Part shown: positions 12,271-23,773 of the stretch, piece by piece | Layout: each line of letters opens with the position of its first letter | Position numbering within the stretch: position 1 is the first letter of the stretch | From: Luzula sylvatica | Taxonomy: Eukaryota > Streptophyta > Magnoliopsida > Poales > Juncaceae | DNA length: 64,000 nucleotides | Direction: 5' to 3' | Assembly: GCA_946800325.1 (NCBI GenBank) | Contig: OX326961.1 | Coordinates: 4,504,655 to 4,568,654 of the forward strand | Notes under the pieces: generated by a model | The model's database searches: none | Told to the model about the DNA's origin: nothing | Seen by the model: the letters and a program-made list of their open reading frames with translations, nothing else | Made by a program: the position numbers and the translations under genes

Positions 12271-14106
12271 ATGGTTGAGATTATTAAGTCCGAGTTTGTG
12301 GTTCCGTCTGAGGCGACACCTAAAACCTCGCTATGGGTCTCGAACCTAGACCTAGCCGCACGCAGAGGCTACACGCCAACGGTGTACTTCTACCGTGCAA
12401 ACACTAACCCTAATTACTTCTCTGTGGAAACCCTTAGTTCTTCTCTCGCAAAGGCTCTCGTGTCTTTCTATCCATTTGCCGGACGTCTTGGAGTTGACCC
12501 ATATGGTCGAATTGAGATCAACTGCAACGGTGAGGGTGCTTTGTTTGTTGTCGCTAAATCGGATATGACATTAGAAGATTTTGGTGATTTTGCGCCTTCT
12601 AGTGAGATGATGGACATGTTTGTTCCTCCGGCGGGATGCCCAGACCCACCTTGTGTTTTACTTATGCTACAGGTAATTAGCTTTGTTGAAGAACAAATTA
12701 TATCATACACCCTTCATAAAAATTCAACCATGTTACTAACATATGTTTTTCTATTTAAAAACATGTTGCACATTGATAAAAAAAAGAAAAAAGAACAAAA
12801 CCTATTAGGCTATTATGTTACGTGTAGATTGATTCATTTTACATGTAGCTGGTGAACTATTCATGTTACTTGTAGTTTTTTTTTTGAACTTCATGTTACT
12901 TGTAGTTGGTGAACTATTCATTTTGGTCCATGTACTTAATTAGTGGATGCCATTGTCATGCACTAGAAACAAATGTGAAAAGAAAGAATATTTCAGTTCT
13001 TGGCTAATATAAAGGTCAAAACATGCAGATACTATTCTTAAATTAGGATAGAATTGAGTTCTTTCCTTTTTATCACTTTCTTTTCAGAAAGTAGGGTTTT
13101 TTTTTTAAACTAGTCACGGGCAAAAATTAAATGTAATAACTAGGTCTGAATAATAGATAAAAAATAAAACAGAAGTAAGAATGCTGATTATATAACACTA
13201 TTTTTTATATAGGTTACGTTTTTCAAGTGCGGCGGAGTAGCCATTGGAACGGCCATGCACCACACAGTTATTGATGCTCGATGCGCCTTTCACTTCATTG
13301 AAACATGGTCCAGCATAGCCCGAGGAGAGCCCAACTACTCCCCACAACCTTTCCTAGATCGAACTCTCCTCCTTGCTCGACCTAGCCAAACTATTTTATT
13401 CGACCATCCTGAATACAAATCTAACCCTAAGTCACTTGTTCCTTCCGGCCATTCCACGGCATATGTAAGCTCTATAATGAAAATCTCTAAGAAGCAGGTC
13501 AACGCACTCAAATTGCGATGCAGTGACACAATAGGGGCCCGTGTATCGGCCTTCCGTGCCATTGTGGCACTTGTTTGGCGGTGTGTTTGCCAGGCACGGA
13601 AGTTGGCTTCGGGGACAGAAACTCGGCTTTATACCATGATTGATATGAGAAGTCGTATGAATCCTCCACTGCCAAGTACTTACTTTGGAAATGCAGTTAT
13701 CCGCACATCAGTCTCCGCCTCGGTTGGTGATGTAATTTCAAATCCCATTAGTCAAGTTGCTAAAAAACTACGCGGTGCGACTAATCAGGACGACAGGTAT
13801 GCCAGGTCACTGGTCGACTATTTAGAGACAACAGATTTGAATAACGTACCACGAAATGGATTACCTTATACTGACTTACGAGTCATTAGCTGGATCGGTA
13901 TGCCAATATACGATGCGGACTTTGGATGGGGGGAGCCTATATTTTTAGGGCCCGCATTGATGTACTATAGCGGGTTCGTGTATCTAATGAACAGTCCAGA
14001 TAAAGATGGTGGAGTATCGATTGTTGTGGCGTTGGAGCCGGAAACCATGCCGGGGTTTAAGAAGATGCTTCTTGAGGAACTTGATGGGTTAGAAGGGTCT
14101 GTTTGA
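12271..14106 (+). CDS. BAHD acyltransferase, HCT / amine hydroxycinnamoyltransferase type (two exons)
   Basis: BAHD enzymes move an acyl group from a CoA thioester (here probably p-coumaroyl- or caffeoyl-CoA) to an alcohol or amine in the cytosol. Exon 1 is 12271-12672 and exon 2 is 13213-14106, with the intron in phase 0, giving 431 residues, normal for the family. The catalytic HxxxD is His151-Asp155, directly after the splice junction; the structural DFGWG motif is 370-374. The N-terminus (MVEIIKSEFVVPSEATPK), FYPFAGRLG and FLDRTLLLAR are typical of the HCT/SHT/PHT clade. The usual Gly after HxxxD is Ala here. Both splice sites are canonical and I see no lesion, so the gene looks functional. 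The acceptor (shikimate, quinate, putrescine, agmatine or spermidine) cannot be decided from sequence. The flanks are TEs with no pathway partner. Confidence 0.93.
12673..13212 (+). other. Intron of the BAHD gene
   Basis: This 540-bp intron is bounded by CAG|GTAATT and TATATAG|GTTACG. It is AT-rich and contains a small direct repeat ('tgttacttgtag', 12863-12876 and 12892-12905). Many clade members carry one intron at this position just before HxxxD. Confidence 0.9.
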
Positions 14107-14260
14107 TGATCTTAAATCAGCGAATAAAAATTAAGTGAATATAATGAAGATAAATGTTAGAGTTGTGTTTTAATTCGGTGGGATGGCTGTTAACGGAGAT
14201 TTTCTCCAATATAGTATCTGTAATTGATTTCTAAATTAATGAAATCCAACAAAGGACGTA
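14107..14260 (+). terminator. 3' UTR / polyadenylation region of the BAHD gene
   Basis: AATAAA occurs at 14123-14128, 17 bp after the stop codon, and further A/T-rich signals (AATTAATGAAAT) at about 14234-14245. The exact cleavage site is not determinable from sequence alone. Confidence 0.45.
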
Positions 14261-14416
14261 GGACTTTGAGCTACTCTATTTTTCTCGAAAAAAAAAATGA
14301 ATATAAATGTGATGTCTGTAAAATATATTTTGTCTACACAAAAACGTCTTGAGATTTTGAATTTATATTTTGTTAAAAGCTGCTTTTTTCCCTGAATTAA
14401 AAAAATGGAAAATTAT

Positions 14417-14495
14417 ACCGCCCCCCACACCACCACCACCACCCCCACACCACCACACACACACCCGACCCCCCCACACACACACACACTCATGG
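14417..14495. repeat. C-rich / CA low-complexity tract
   Basis: Imperfect CCA and CA repeats mixed with C runs on the plus strand. No other structure is seen. Confidence 0.85.
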
Positions 14496-14582
14496 TGATT
14501 GCACCGTGAGGTCATCATCAACGGGGCTTATATGCCCTAAAAAAAAATAGTAAAAGATGCCTTTGCCCTGAATTTAACAATA

Positions 14583-14751
14583 CGGTAAAGCTCAAGCCAC
14601 TCCCTCCCTCCCTCCCATATCCCCTCCCTAGGGTGGCTGACATGTGGGTCCCACATATATTTATTTTTGTGAAAGTGAGTGTGGGGTCCACATGTCAGTG
14701 ACTTAGGGAGGGGATTTGGGAGTGAGGGAGGGAGTGACTGTAGCATCGCCC
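14583..14751. mobile_element. Mutator-type MITE with 9-bp TSD
   Basis: The element is 169 bp long and flanked by perfect 9-bp duplications TTAACAATA (14574-14582 and 14752-14760), the size made by Mutator-like transposases. The arms pair over about 65 bp (CACTCCCTCCCTC ... CTGACATGTGG) around an AT-rich centre. The GACATGTGGGTCCCAC core is common in grass MITEs. It has no coding capacity. Confidence 0.9.
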
Positions 14752-14760
14752 TTAACAATA

Positions 14761-15318
14761 AATTATGTTTTGGGTTCACAGAAAAAGGGCAAATAATATC
14801 TCGCAGCCGTTTTTGACAATGAAATAATTTCAGAGTTGGTGGCCAGTTATTGTGTTCTGTTGGGTGGACAGAAGTCAAGCCTGATTGGATGAAATGAAAG
14901 TGATGCTACCAAATCTATCTCGAGGGTCAAAATCTAAATTAATGATGCCAGATAGAGAAAACATTATTGAGCCTTTTTACTATGCCCCATATATCATCTC
15001 ATTAATCGTGATGTTGTCATCACGATTAATGGGAGTTCATATTTGCATTCAAAATATTTTTCAATTAATTCTGTAATTTTAATTTGATTATTTTAATTAA
15101 AAATTAATTCATTGGACCATCGATTAGTTTAATTAAAAGTTAATTAAATGTTTAATTAATTGAGTGTTAATTGAATGATTAATTAATTGGATGCAAATTG
15201 GAGACATAAATTGGTTAGGATGACAAAATGATGTCATGTTTACTCCATCGTGAATTTGAAAGTGAAATGATGGGGAAGGATATAATTTTCCAACATTATT
15301 TTCTGAAGAAAAACCGGA
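14761..15318. other. Intergenic sequence with a short perfect palindrome
   Basis: No gene. 15001-15013 and 15018-15030 are perfect inverted copies (ATTAATCGTGATG) with a 4-base loop and a further G:C pair outside. It may be the centre of a decayed foldback element. ATTAATT words fill 15060-15190. Confidence 0.6.
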
Positions 15319-15651
15319 GAACCAAGCAAGCTTTTGGGGAAAATATACTTGGAAACTCCAAAAAGATGGCTTGATGAGATGACAAAAGTGGGTTAAGTGG
15401 ATTGATTAGCTTCTCTAATTGACTCGATTAAATAATAATTGACACGTTTAATTGACACGTAAATAATTTATAATATGTTCATATTAGTACATGTTAATTG
15501 ACGTGTCAATTCGATTAAACGGTCAATTAAATCGCTAGTCGAGTCAATTAATACTACTAATCAACCCATTTAACTCACTTTTGCCACCTCATCAAGGCAT
15601 CTTTTTGGAGTTTGGGGGCCTGAATATATAACCCCAAGTTTTTGCGGTTCT
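15319..15651. mobile_element. Foldback element / MITE with long inverted arms
   Basis: The left arm (GAACC ... TTGGGG ... ACTCCAAAAAGATG ... TTGATGAG) is repeated inverted on the right (CTCATCAAGGCATCTTTTTGGAGT ... in pieces to GGTTC). The arms exceed 100 bp with about 20-25% mismatch. The centre contains several ATTGACACGT words. I could not find a convincing TSD, so the superfamily is unresolved. Confidence 0.6.
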
Positions 15652-16358
15652 ATTATTTTATTCAAAAACGTTGTACATACTCCCACCTCTCTCCCAAGAA
15701 ATTTGAAATTTGATGATGTTGATATTGTTTAACACCTTAGGTAATGGTTTGATATCGTAATTGGATGTTCAATCATAAATTAAGATAATCAGTCCATAAA
15801 TTAAGATGTTAAATCATGTATTTATGTGTTAATTTTTAAATTGTTAAACCATATACACATCATCAAGATTCTAGAGGAAGAATATTAGGGGTGTACATCA
15901 CTATTCTATTTTATTAAATAATTGAAGAAGTGCAAGCATTACATTCTCCACATTATTCATTTGATGCGGCTTAAAAACGTATGTGTATTTATGATATGAT
16001 TGTCGTTGGTTGTTCTTAGACACAACAAAATAATTTATAGAATTTCCTTTTAAAAGTATAGTACATTAAATAAGGGTATCGTCCACAAGGAATATATGCG
16101 TTCTTAAATTCTCTAAAATCCAAACTTCCAAATTTGATGTCAAATTCACAAGATATGTTTATAATATTATATTTGATCTCTACTATAAATAAAAAGTAAT
16201 TTGTCATATTCCGCTGGCCCGATTTTATTCCGATCTTGTTCCAGACAATGGCAATTGTTTCGATATGACAGTTCTATTTCTTCATAACATCGTTTTGTAT
16301 AGCTGCATTGAAAGAAGAGGTGCGTAGTTTGCTCCCTCGTGCGTGTTATTTCATCTAG
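15652..16358. other. Intergenic sequence, no gene seen
   Basis: AT-rich sequence with no supported gene or bounded element. Short direct repeats of 'cataaattaagat' occur at 15774-15805. Confidence 0.5.
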
Positions 16359-16535
16359 ACCTAGAGGGGGTGAGTCTAATTTTCGTGATAAAAATATACA
16401 ATTTATATTTATGCGGAAGCGTAATTAAATTTAAATGATACATAGATGATACCGAAACAAATAACACACAATATTTGTTTACGGAGTTCGGTAGGTTGTT
16501 GCTATGTATTTTTTAACTCACCGTTTACTTGCTCA
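16359..16535 (-). mobile_element. Family-2 Copia LTR, 3' part (fragment, minus strand)
   Basis: Read on the minus strand this matches the end of the LTR at 52490-52690: ACTCCGTAAAC, TACGCTTCCGCATAAA and the ending CACCCCCTCTAGGT. C-rich CACCCCCCTCTAG ends are typical of plant Copia elements, including Sireviruses. The fragment is cut at 16535 by Copia-1a, and the rest continues at 24769 (TSD GCTCA counted on both sides). Confidence 0.75.
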
Positions 16536-17530
16536 TGATGGGGAATATCCTCGACCCCGGGCCCGCGCAGCGGAATGAAGGCCCGGTCCGATTCCCCGAT
16601 TCCCGAGATCACGCCACGACTTCGAGGGTACGATGCAATAGAAGGACAGATTCATACCGGTGCAAAATTGATTGCACTCGAAGGGTTGATCGCTGCCTTC
16701 TATCTCCTGTCACGTTGGTGACAATCCGCGCGTCCCACACCACTCGTCTTTCACCGTTTGTTGACTTCGCCGATTCGCTTGATTTCGTCTCCGACTGAAT
16801 TCACGCGTCCGAATCGATCACAACTGAAAGAGCCTCAGATGTTGCTCCTCTACGTGTATCCACCTTGAGTCGCAAGACGTCGGTCACGGATGCACCTGCC
16901 TAGACGATGCACCGGTGAACTTGCTCGATCGAATTGATTCTCTATCTCTCTCTCTTAGCACCCTTTCACTCACAAAAGATCAAATCTGAATTTGCTCTTT
17001 TCTCTTGTGTTTTGGGTAGAATAATTCTGTATGAATTCGCATCGGGATGAGAGAGAAAGTATCCTATTTATATCTAATAGGATTAGGATTAGCCAAAAGG
17101 CATGTATATCCAATATACATCATTTCACACAGAAAAGTGCATGAACCTGTTCAGTAATCTGTCCAGACGAAATTGATAAATTTCTCTGACAGAAACTCAA
17201 CCAACATGAAAGTTGTAGATAATCTTATTATCGACACAACCCAATTTGGCCCAGCCCAATTGGAGTTCGTATGCAAAAGGTATGACTGTTTTACTAACTG
17301 TATGTCATACTATTGCACCCTTTCGGTATTTCACAGAAACGACACTTATACTTCGTTCATATGAAATATATTTCTACATGAAGGTTATAGATAATCTAAT
17401 TATCTATCTTACCCAATTTGAACCATTCAAATCGGATTTTCCTACTGAAAGGTATGGCTACGAATGTACGACTACATTCGTTTATCCTTATGTACACTTT
17501 TACGGTTGATCCGAAACTGTATTTCTTTCA
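16536..17530 (-). repeat. 3' LTR of Copia-1a
   Basis: Minus-strand U3 is at the high-coordinate end. It holds two related units of about 172 bp, each with the dyad AGATAAT-N3-ATTATCK (17217 and 17389). A TATAAATA box lies at 17065-17072 on the minus strand. The GC-rich GGGCCCGCGCAGCGG block (16559-16573) is at the U5 end. An 89-residue open frame across the LTR (ending 16798) is not a gene. Confidence 0.93.
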
Positions 17531-17547
17531 GTCTCCCACTCAATTTC
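17531..17547 (-). other. Polypurine tract of Copia-1a
   Basis: The minus strand reads GAAATTGAGTGGGAGAC immediately before the 3' LTR. It is the plus-strand DNA primer site of Copia elements. Confidence 0.8.
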
Positions 17548-18899
17548 AGATATACCTAAAAGGTACTCATGCATATCCAATATGCATGATTTTAGAGAAT
17601 ATAGCTCGCGTATCAAATACCAAGCTATGCACATCCTATGTGCCAATTTTATGATCAAGCCCGACTTAGTACGACTCGTTGTGTGACCATGTAGGTTCGA
17701 CTTAACGATGGCAGTAGGTTGTTTCCAATGCCTACAAGCTCATGAGCGGGATCTAGTCACTCCATCATAGCTACCCATGTTAAACGAATAATGATTGTGA
17801 TCATTGTGCCTATCTCGAATAGCGGTTACTAGTTCTCTTGTTTGCGATATCCGTTAATCAAAAGGCATAGTTATAGTTATCCTTATAATTTGATTAACTA
17901 CACTTATTCCCCGATTCCGAGTTGATTTAACAAATTTCAAGCGATATAAACCATTAATATCATTGACTCTGGCCAGAGATTTCGTTAATAGACTCATCAA
18001 GCGGCGCCTAAGAGATATATCTTCCTTTCGGAATAAACAATTCCTATCTTGGAGACTCACATTGAATTCCGTGTTTCGGACAATACCCAATGATGACCCT
18101 TTTAACTCCCTGTTACGGTGAGCGTAAGATCATATCAAAGCATTGTGTTACGCACGTAACGCAATCAATGATCCCCTCAAGTATGAAGAACCTAAAATCC
18201 CATCCGTCGCAAGTCCATCTATAATGACTAAACCATGTCATAGACTCGCGGCTTCGGTCATATCCAATACATGTAACCTAACATATATCTACGTTCCCGA
18301 TTCGACAAGGACCTTGTCCCATGATTAGCAAAACATAATCATCTCCTCGGCAAACGTACTAGTGTACGCGTTCAGTCTATTATCTAATAATAGAAATGCT
18401 TCTCTCTTAAGCAAGCTGATCCGCGACTAGGGATGTTTAGAAATGACACTTTAAGTGTGACGGTTTTGCTGCACATGGTCCTCAACCGTGTCGACGTCCA
18501 CACAAGTTCAAATCAAGGTTCATGTAACAATCATATTACACAACCCAGCACACAGTTTTCATATAAGGTGAATGCATATTAATTTGAGTAAACAAAATTT
18601 TTAAAAGGGATGCATTCATATGGACTAAGTATTTGGGTGATACAACGTTTACCTATGGGTATCTCCATACCCATAACCTGAACTACACTGTACTCTCTTC
18701 TTCCTCCTCTAGGTATCTCCATACCCATAGTCATCGCATGACAGTCACGCGCGACTAGAAAGAGCGGTTTTGTAAACGGGTCCGCACGTTCCCGCTAGTG
18801 TTAATCATCATCAGGATTGGAACATTTCCAATACCTACGATCACATCTTTTCACAAAATTTCATGGATCAAATGAAATTTTCTGAGTATTGGCTAGAAG

Positions 18900-21500
18900 T
18901 GGTTGTGACCTCGGCATTTTTTGCTTGTACTATTGCGTCTCACGCAATAAACAACCATAAATCCGATAACTCGTGACTACTAGAGTTTGGTCATGTATCC
19001 TTGATCCATACCACTTCCTTTTGCGATTAATAACCGCAATATACTCGCCTCCGTAAATAGAATCATAAACTATTGGTCTTGTGGAACCTTTCCACATAAC
19101 CGTGTTTTCATTTAAGCAAAACATGTACACACTTTGTGATCGAAAGTCGTGCTACATATTTGGACGTGCTTAATCTTTGGAAACTGTTGGTTGTTATAAC
19201 TCTTTATAACCAACACGTCCTCCACACCATTATAGATAATTAATCCTGAATTCTTTCGCAAAGTATTCAAGGATAAACTTCACCTCTATCAATACAAATC
19301 CCGATGGGTTTAAATATACATAACCATTATGTATATATTTGTATAACCATTATACATTCACAAGAGTTAGTCTCATGTAATCTAATTACATTCAAACTCA
19401 TGTGATTCCCATGAATTTTATTGACGGTGAACTAGACGCTATATTTGTATGACAGATAGCCATATACATATCATGACAGATATAATAGATCCTAACATCA
19501 AATGTAAGGCATCATATTATTACTTTTCGCGCTGCTTGATGTCTCACATCGAGCCGTTGAAAATTTCTGCCATTCGACATTTCGATTTAACTCCTCCAAG
19601 GAGTTTACATGTTGAAAACCATTTTCAACAATATGTCGATATATGTGCTATAACATAGAACGAGGAACTTCTTAGATCTATCCTATAGATCTTCACGCTT
19701 AATTCATAAGCGGTCTCGTCTAAATCCTTTGTCGTTACAAGAAATATAACGCAGCTCCCACTAACCTTCATGTGTACACAGAGTTTCCATTCGTTTCGAC
19801 AATTTTATAACAGTTTATAATTTTGTCATAACGAATATTCCAATTCCGAGAAGCTTTCTCTAATCCATCATATGGATCGTTAAAGCGTGCATATCTTATC
19901 CCCGATTCTTATGAATCGACAAAACCGTAAGGTTGTGTCAAGTACACATCCTTTCATAAAATTTCTGTCAAGAAATTCGGTTTTGACATCCATTTTGCCA
20001 CATCACATAGTCATAATACGCGACCATGGCAAGCAGAATTTCGAGAATGGGAAAGCATGGCAACAAGCGAAAACGTTTCTTCATAGTCCGACTATGAATT
20101 GCATGAAACTTTTCGCAAAAAGCCTCGTTTTACATATATGCGTATTCCTATCCATGTCGGTTCTTCATCTTGAAAAATCCACTCACATTTCACGGGTCTA
20201 ACCCAGAAAGTAATGAAATCAAGTTCCGAACTTGATAATTTACATGGATCGAATCTCAGATTTCATGACACCATGTCATGTGGAATCAACTTTTCATAGC
20301 ATCCTTGTAGGATATCGAATCATCATATGATTTCGATCTATCATCATTAGCCTCGATAAATCCGTATTTACCGGCTTATGATATAGCCTACTTGATCTAC
20401 GAAAAATTCCTTTGTGTGTTCGACTTGCGTTCATCAACTCTTGATGAAGCCATGTCAACTTTCATCGGTACAATGTTCATTTTCAAATCACGAACTCTTT
20501 CGAGATTTATTCTACTCCCACTAGCCCGCATAGAGATAAATGGCACCAAGTTCCAAACTTGTGCGCATCTAGTCCTCCTCCAAGAAGGCATCTCTTCGAG
20601 CCACGAAAATCTCATTTTCGTCGGGACGTTAGAACTAATACCCTTTAGTTTCCTTAAGGATAAACGAACAATTTCCAGATTTGGAATTGAGTTTAACCAA
20701 AACAAATTTCGAAATACACTCACATCCTCAAATCTGTACAAGTGACAACTTCGGAACCATTCCGATCCATATATCATATGGCGTCTTTTGTACCAATTAG
20801 AAGGTTTATGATTCATATCTTATATGCAACCATTCATTAGTGCCGCTGTCTCAAGGGCGTATCCCCAAAATATTTTGGGAGATCCTATTGACTTATAATT
20901 TATCGAACCATGTCCAACATGCGTTCATTTCCTCTTTTCGGACACATCTCAATGTTCCGAATAAAGGCAATCGTGAAACGATTCCACAATCATAAATGAT
21001 CATCAATATTCATAACTCAAATATCGCCTCTTCGATCCTATCGAAAGGTTTAGCTCAAATACTCGACTTCTCGATCCTATCGAAAAGCTTTGATTTTCTT
21101 GCTTAGATGATTTCGTATTTCGTTTTTGAAACTCTTTGAACCTTTCAAAAGTCTCCGTTTCGGCACGCATTAAATAGATATTTTCATATCTACTTTAACC
21201 GTCCATAAACGTAACAAAATACCGATAGCCTCCTCTTGCCTCGGAACTTATCGGAACATTACATCTAAATTTAATTTCCAATAATTCGTTGGATCTTTCT
21301 CCAACCTTTGGAGAATGATGCCATTGTCATCTTGCCTAATAAATAAGTATCGCATTAATCAATCGAATCTAATTCGGATGATTCTAGCAATCCATCATAT
21401 GGAATCTAGATACGCGAATCTCGTTTATATGGCCAAGACGGCAATGCCAAAAGAAGCAATCAACTACTAGGTTTAATCCTCCTCGGATTTCACCATTTTT
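18900..21500 (-). pseudogene. Decayed Copia polyprotein (GAG-pre-integrase, integrase, RT/RNase H)
   Basis: Scattered minus-strand frames still show Copia landmarks in the right order. From 21500 down: a GAG-pre-integrase-like stretch (DCFFWHCRLGH near 21430-21470), an integrase core remnant (LSYE ... DCGIVSRL near 20930-21090), a piece like the end of RT (MLGSI near 19480-19520) and RNase H (GEYIAVINRKR near 19030). Stops and frameshifts separate them. The integrase region contains a duplicated segment of about 37-40 bp (the word TCGATAGGATCGA occurs twice, near 21040 and 21085 on the minus strand) that recurs in the copy at 49577-50075. Nothing here could encode an active enzyme. Confidence 0.8.
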
Positions 21501-22900
21501 GAGTCATTAGTTTGGACAACTCCTTGTCCAAACTTTCTGTTTGGAAAACATTTTCCCAAAAATACCCATAGACATATATTTCTTTCGATCCCTTCTTTGA
21601 ATTACAAGGACATCCACGCATCTATATACATTGGATTCCTCGGATACTCCGAGCATCTCCAATTCAATTTTAAATCACATCTCATGCAATTTAGGGATCG
21701 AATTATCTATCGAATGCATATGATATTCGGTCACGACGATCAAATCTCGTACCATCAACATACGAGTGTTAATCAAAGACCCATAAGGCGTCTCAAAATT
21801 AACCTACTCTTTGAGCCGCATCGAACCATTCAACGCGCTCTAGCTCTTGAAACTATTTCATGAGCGTTGTGTTTTACTTTCATATACACCCGAATTCTCA
21901 AAACATTTTTTGAGAAATTTGCGTCTATACATGCCACCACAAGGCACGTAATATCGTTCGATTCCTTCTTAAAGTTTATCGAACCCGGCTTTCTCTAAAG
22001 CCAAAGCCTCAAGCCCCGAATCTACCATTTCCGTGTCCAACACGTTCATTTAAGTCTAAGAACCATTCTTTGACCATCAAGGTTAATCATGGCAATTCTG
22101 GACCAAAAGCTATCTATCATATCGATCTCATCGATATATTTGGTGTTGCTAGAAAACATAATTCTAAACGGATGATGAAGATTAACTCCTAACCGTGCGT
22201 ACTTAATCTATATGCTTATATGATGAATATATGATAGTGTTATTTTATCGAATCGATAACCCTCATACCGATACGGGACTCCAAGTCCATAACACTCAAG
22301 ACCCATATTTTATGATCCTCCCATAAGTGACTATGGCCGACAAATGAGATCTCGATATTTTAGGTAGGATTAAATCCAATCGTATCCAATACGACTCTTG
22401 TTCCTTTATAGAATTTCGGTGACGAATCGTATCCAATACAATCCATGTTCCGTGTGTGCATTCTATCTATGCCCCGAACTCCAATCGGATTGGCTTGGAC
22501 GGTTAAGTCATAACCATATCCATCGTATCGTTCAATTGAACTACTCACGTGCCCGACTATGGCCTGAAACCACGTGAGTCCCCAATTAACGCTTACCACC
22601 CGCACCAATATATACAATAGTACGTGCCCGACTATGGCCTGAAACCACGCACTATGTCATATCAATCTCGATGGTTGTGGATATGAAAGACATTTTCATG
22701 ACTTAAATATGATGAGGGATCATGCCATTGCATGTTTCTAAATTCGTGACATAATCATATTATATCACCATCACAAGATTTTCAATATGCATATGATTTT
22801 ATTTGGGAGTCTAATTATTCTAAATAATTATCTAATTATATGCTAGTATGATTGATGCCGATCAATTCTATATAAAGAACTCAAAATTCCGAGCTCGCCC
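21501..22900 (-). other. Gag-side internal region of Copia-1a, no readable frame
   Basis: This matches the plus-strand Copia-1b copy at 30470-31518, so it belongs to the element. I could not recover a recognisable Gag motif. Two copies of 'cgtgcccgactatggcctgaaaccacg' style sequence lie at about 22550-22575 and 22622-22648. Confidence 0.6.
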
Positions 22901-23640
22901 GGGACGCGTCCGGGGCGCCAAAAACTGCCCCCGGGCGGCAGAAAAACTGTTTTTCTGCACCATTTCGGTATTTCATTAGAACGACACTAATACTTCGCTC
23001 AAATGAAATATATTACAACATGAAAGTTCTAGATAATCTCATTATCTAACTAACCCAATTTGAACCATTCAAATCGGAATTTTCTACGGAAAGTTATACC
23101 AGTTTTAGTAAAATACGAACAAATGAAAAGGTAAGTTTATCCAATAGACACCTTTTCAACCAGAAAACTACAGATACCTTTTCAGTATTCCGTTGAAACA
23201 AAAATATTAAATTGTTCCAACCGACTTTGAACGTGAACGAAAGTTCTAGATAATCTTATTATCTAACTAACCCAATTGGATTGGACTCAATTGGAGTTTC
23301 TATGCGACATATACGGACGTTTTAGTCTCTGTATGTCAAACAGTCGCACCCTTTCAGTATTTCATAATAACGACACTGATAATTCGTTCAAATGAAAAAA
23401 CTTTCTGTAAGTCATAGATAATCTCATTATCTAACTACGCCAATTTGATCCAATCAATTTGGAGTTTCCCACTGAAAATTATCTTAGTTTTACTCACTGT
23501 TTCGTATTCTAATTTTCTGCAGATTTTGCCGTTTCTTCCGTTTTCGCTCGTTTCTGAAACGATAAATCATGAAACCTTTTCACGATAATTCCTAGATACT
23601 CTCAATCAACTTTTGATCGATCTCTAGCGAATTCCACTCG
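22901..23640 (-). repeat. Leader of Copia-1a with LTR-derived repeat units
   Basis: At least three related units carry the dyad AGATAAT-CTN-ATTATCT at 23031, 23248 and 23416, together with words found in the LTR U3 ('accattcaaatcgga', 'accctttcagtatttca'). The block at 22901-22950 is GC-rich (CCCGGGACGCGTCCGGGGC). So the transcribed leader and the U3 share the same repeat. Confidence 0.8.
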
Positions 23641-23760
23641 TGATTTTAACGGAATTTGACTTTCTCTATATGTAACATCATGCAAACGGGTACGAACTTT
23701 GATAACCCGTGCGTATATCTAATATACGACTATGATTCGACCCTCGAATCGATGGCGATC

Positions 23761-23772
23761 GCTCTGATACCA
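23761..23772 (-). other. Primer-binding site of Copia-1a
   Basis: The minus strand reads TGGTATCAGAGC, complementary to the 3' end of plant initiator Met tRNA, one base from the 5' LTR. This fixes the element's orientation. Confidence 0.93.
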
Positions 23773-23773
23773 C

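Noticed and set aside
12673..12855. Extension of BAHD exon 1 into the intron (194-residue frame)
   Set aside because: A canonical GT donor at 12673 and the family alignment show that residues after Gln134 are intronic.
16529..16798. 89-residue frame with DPGPAQRNEGPVRF (repeated near 23800)
   Set aside because: It lies in the LTRs of Copia-1a and is repeated with them. No protein function is indicated.
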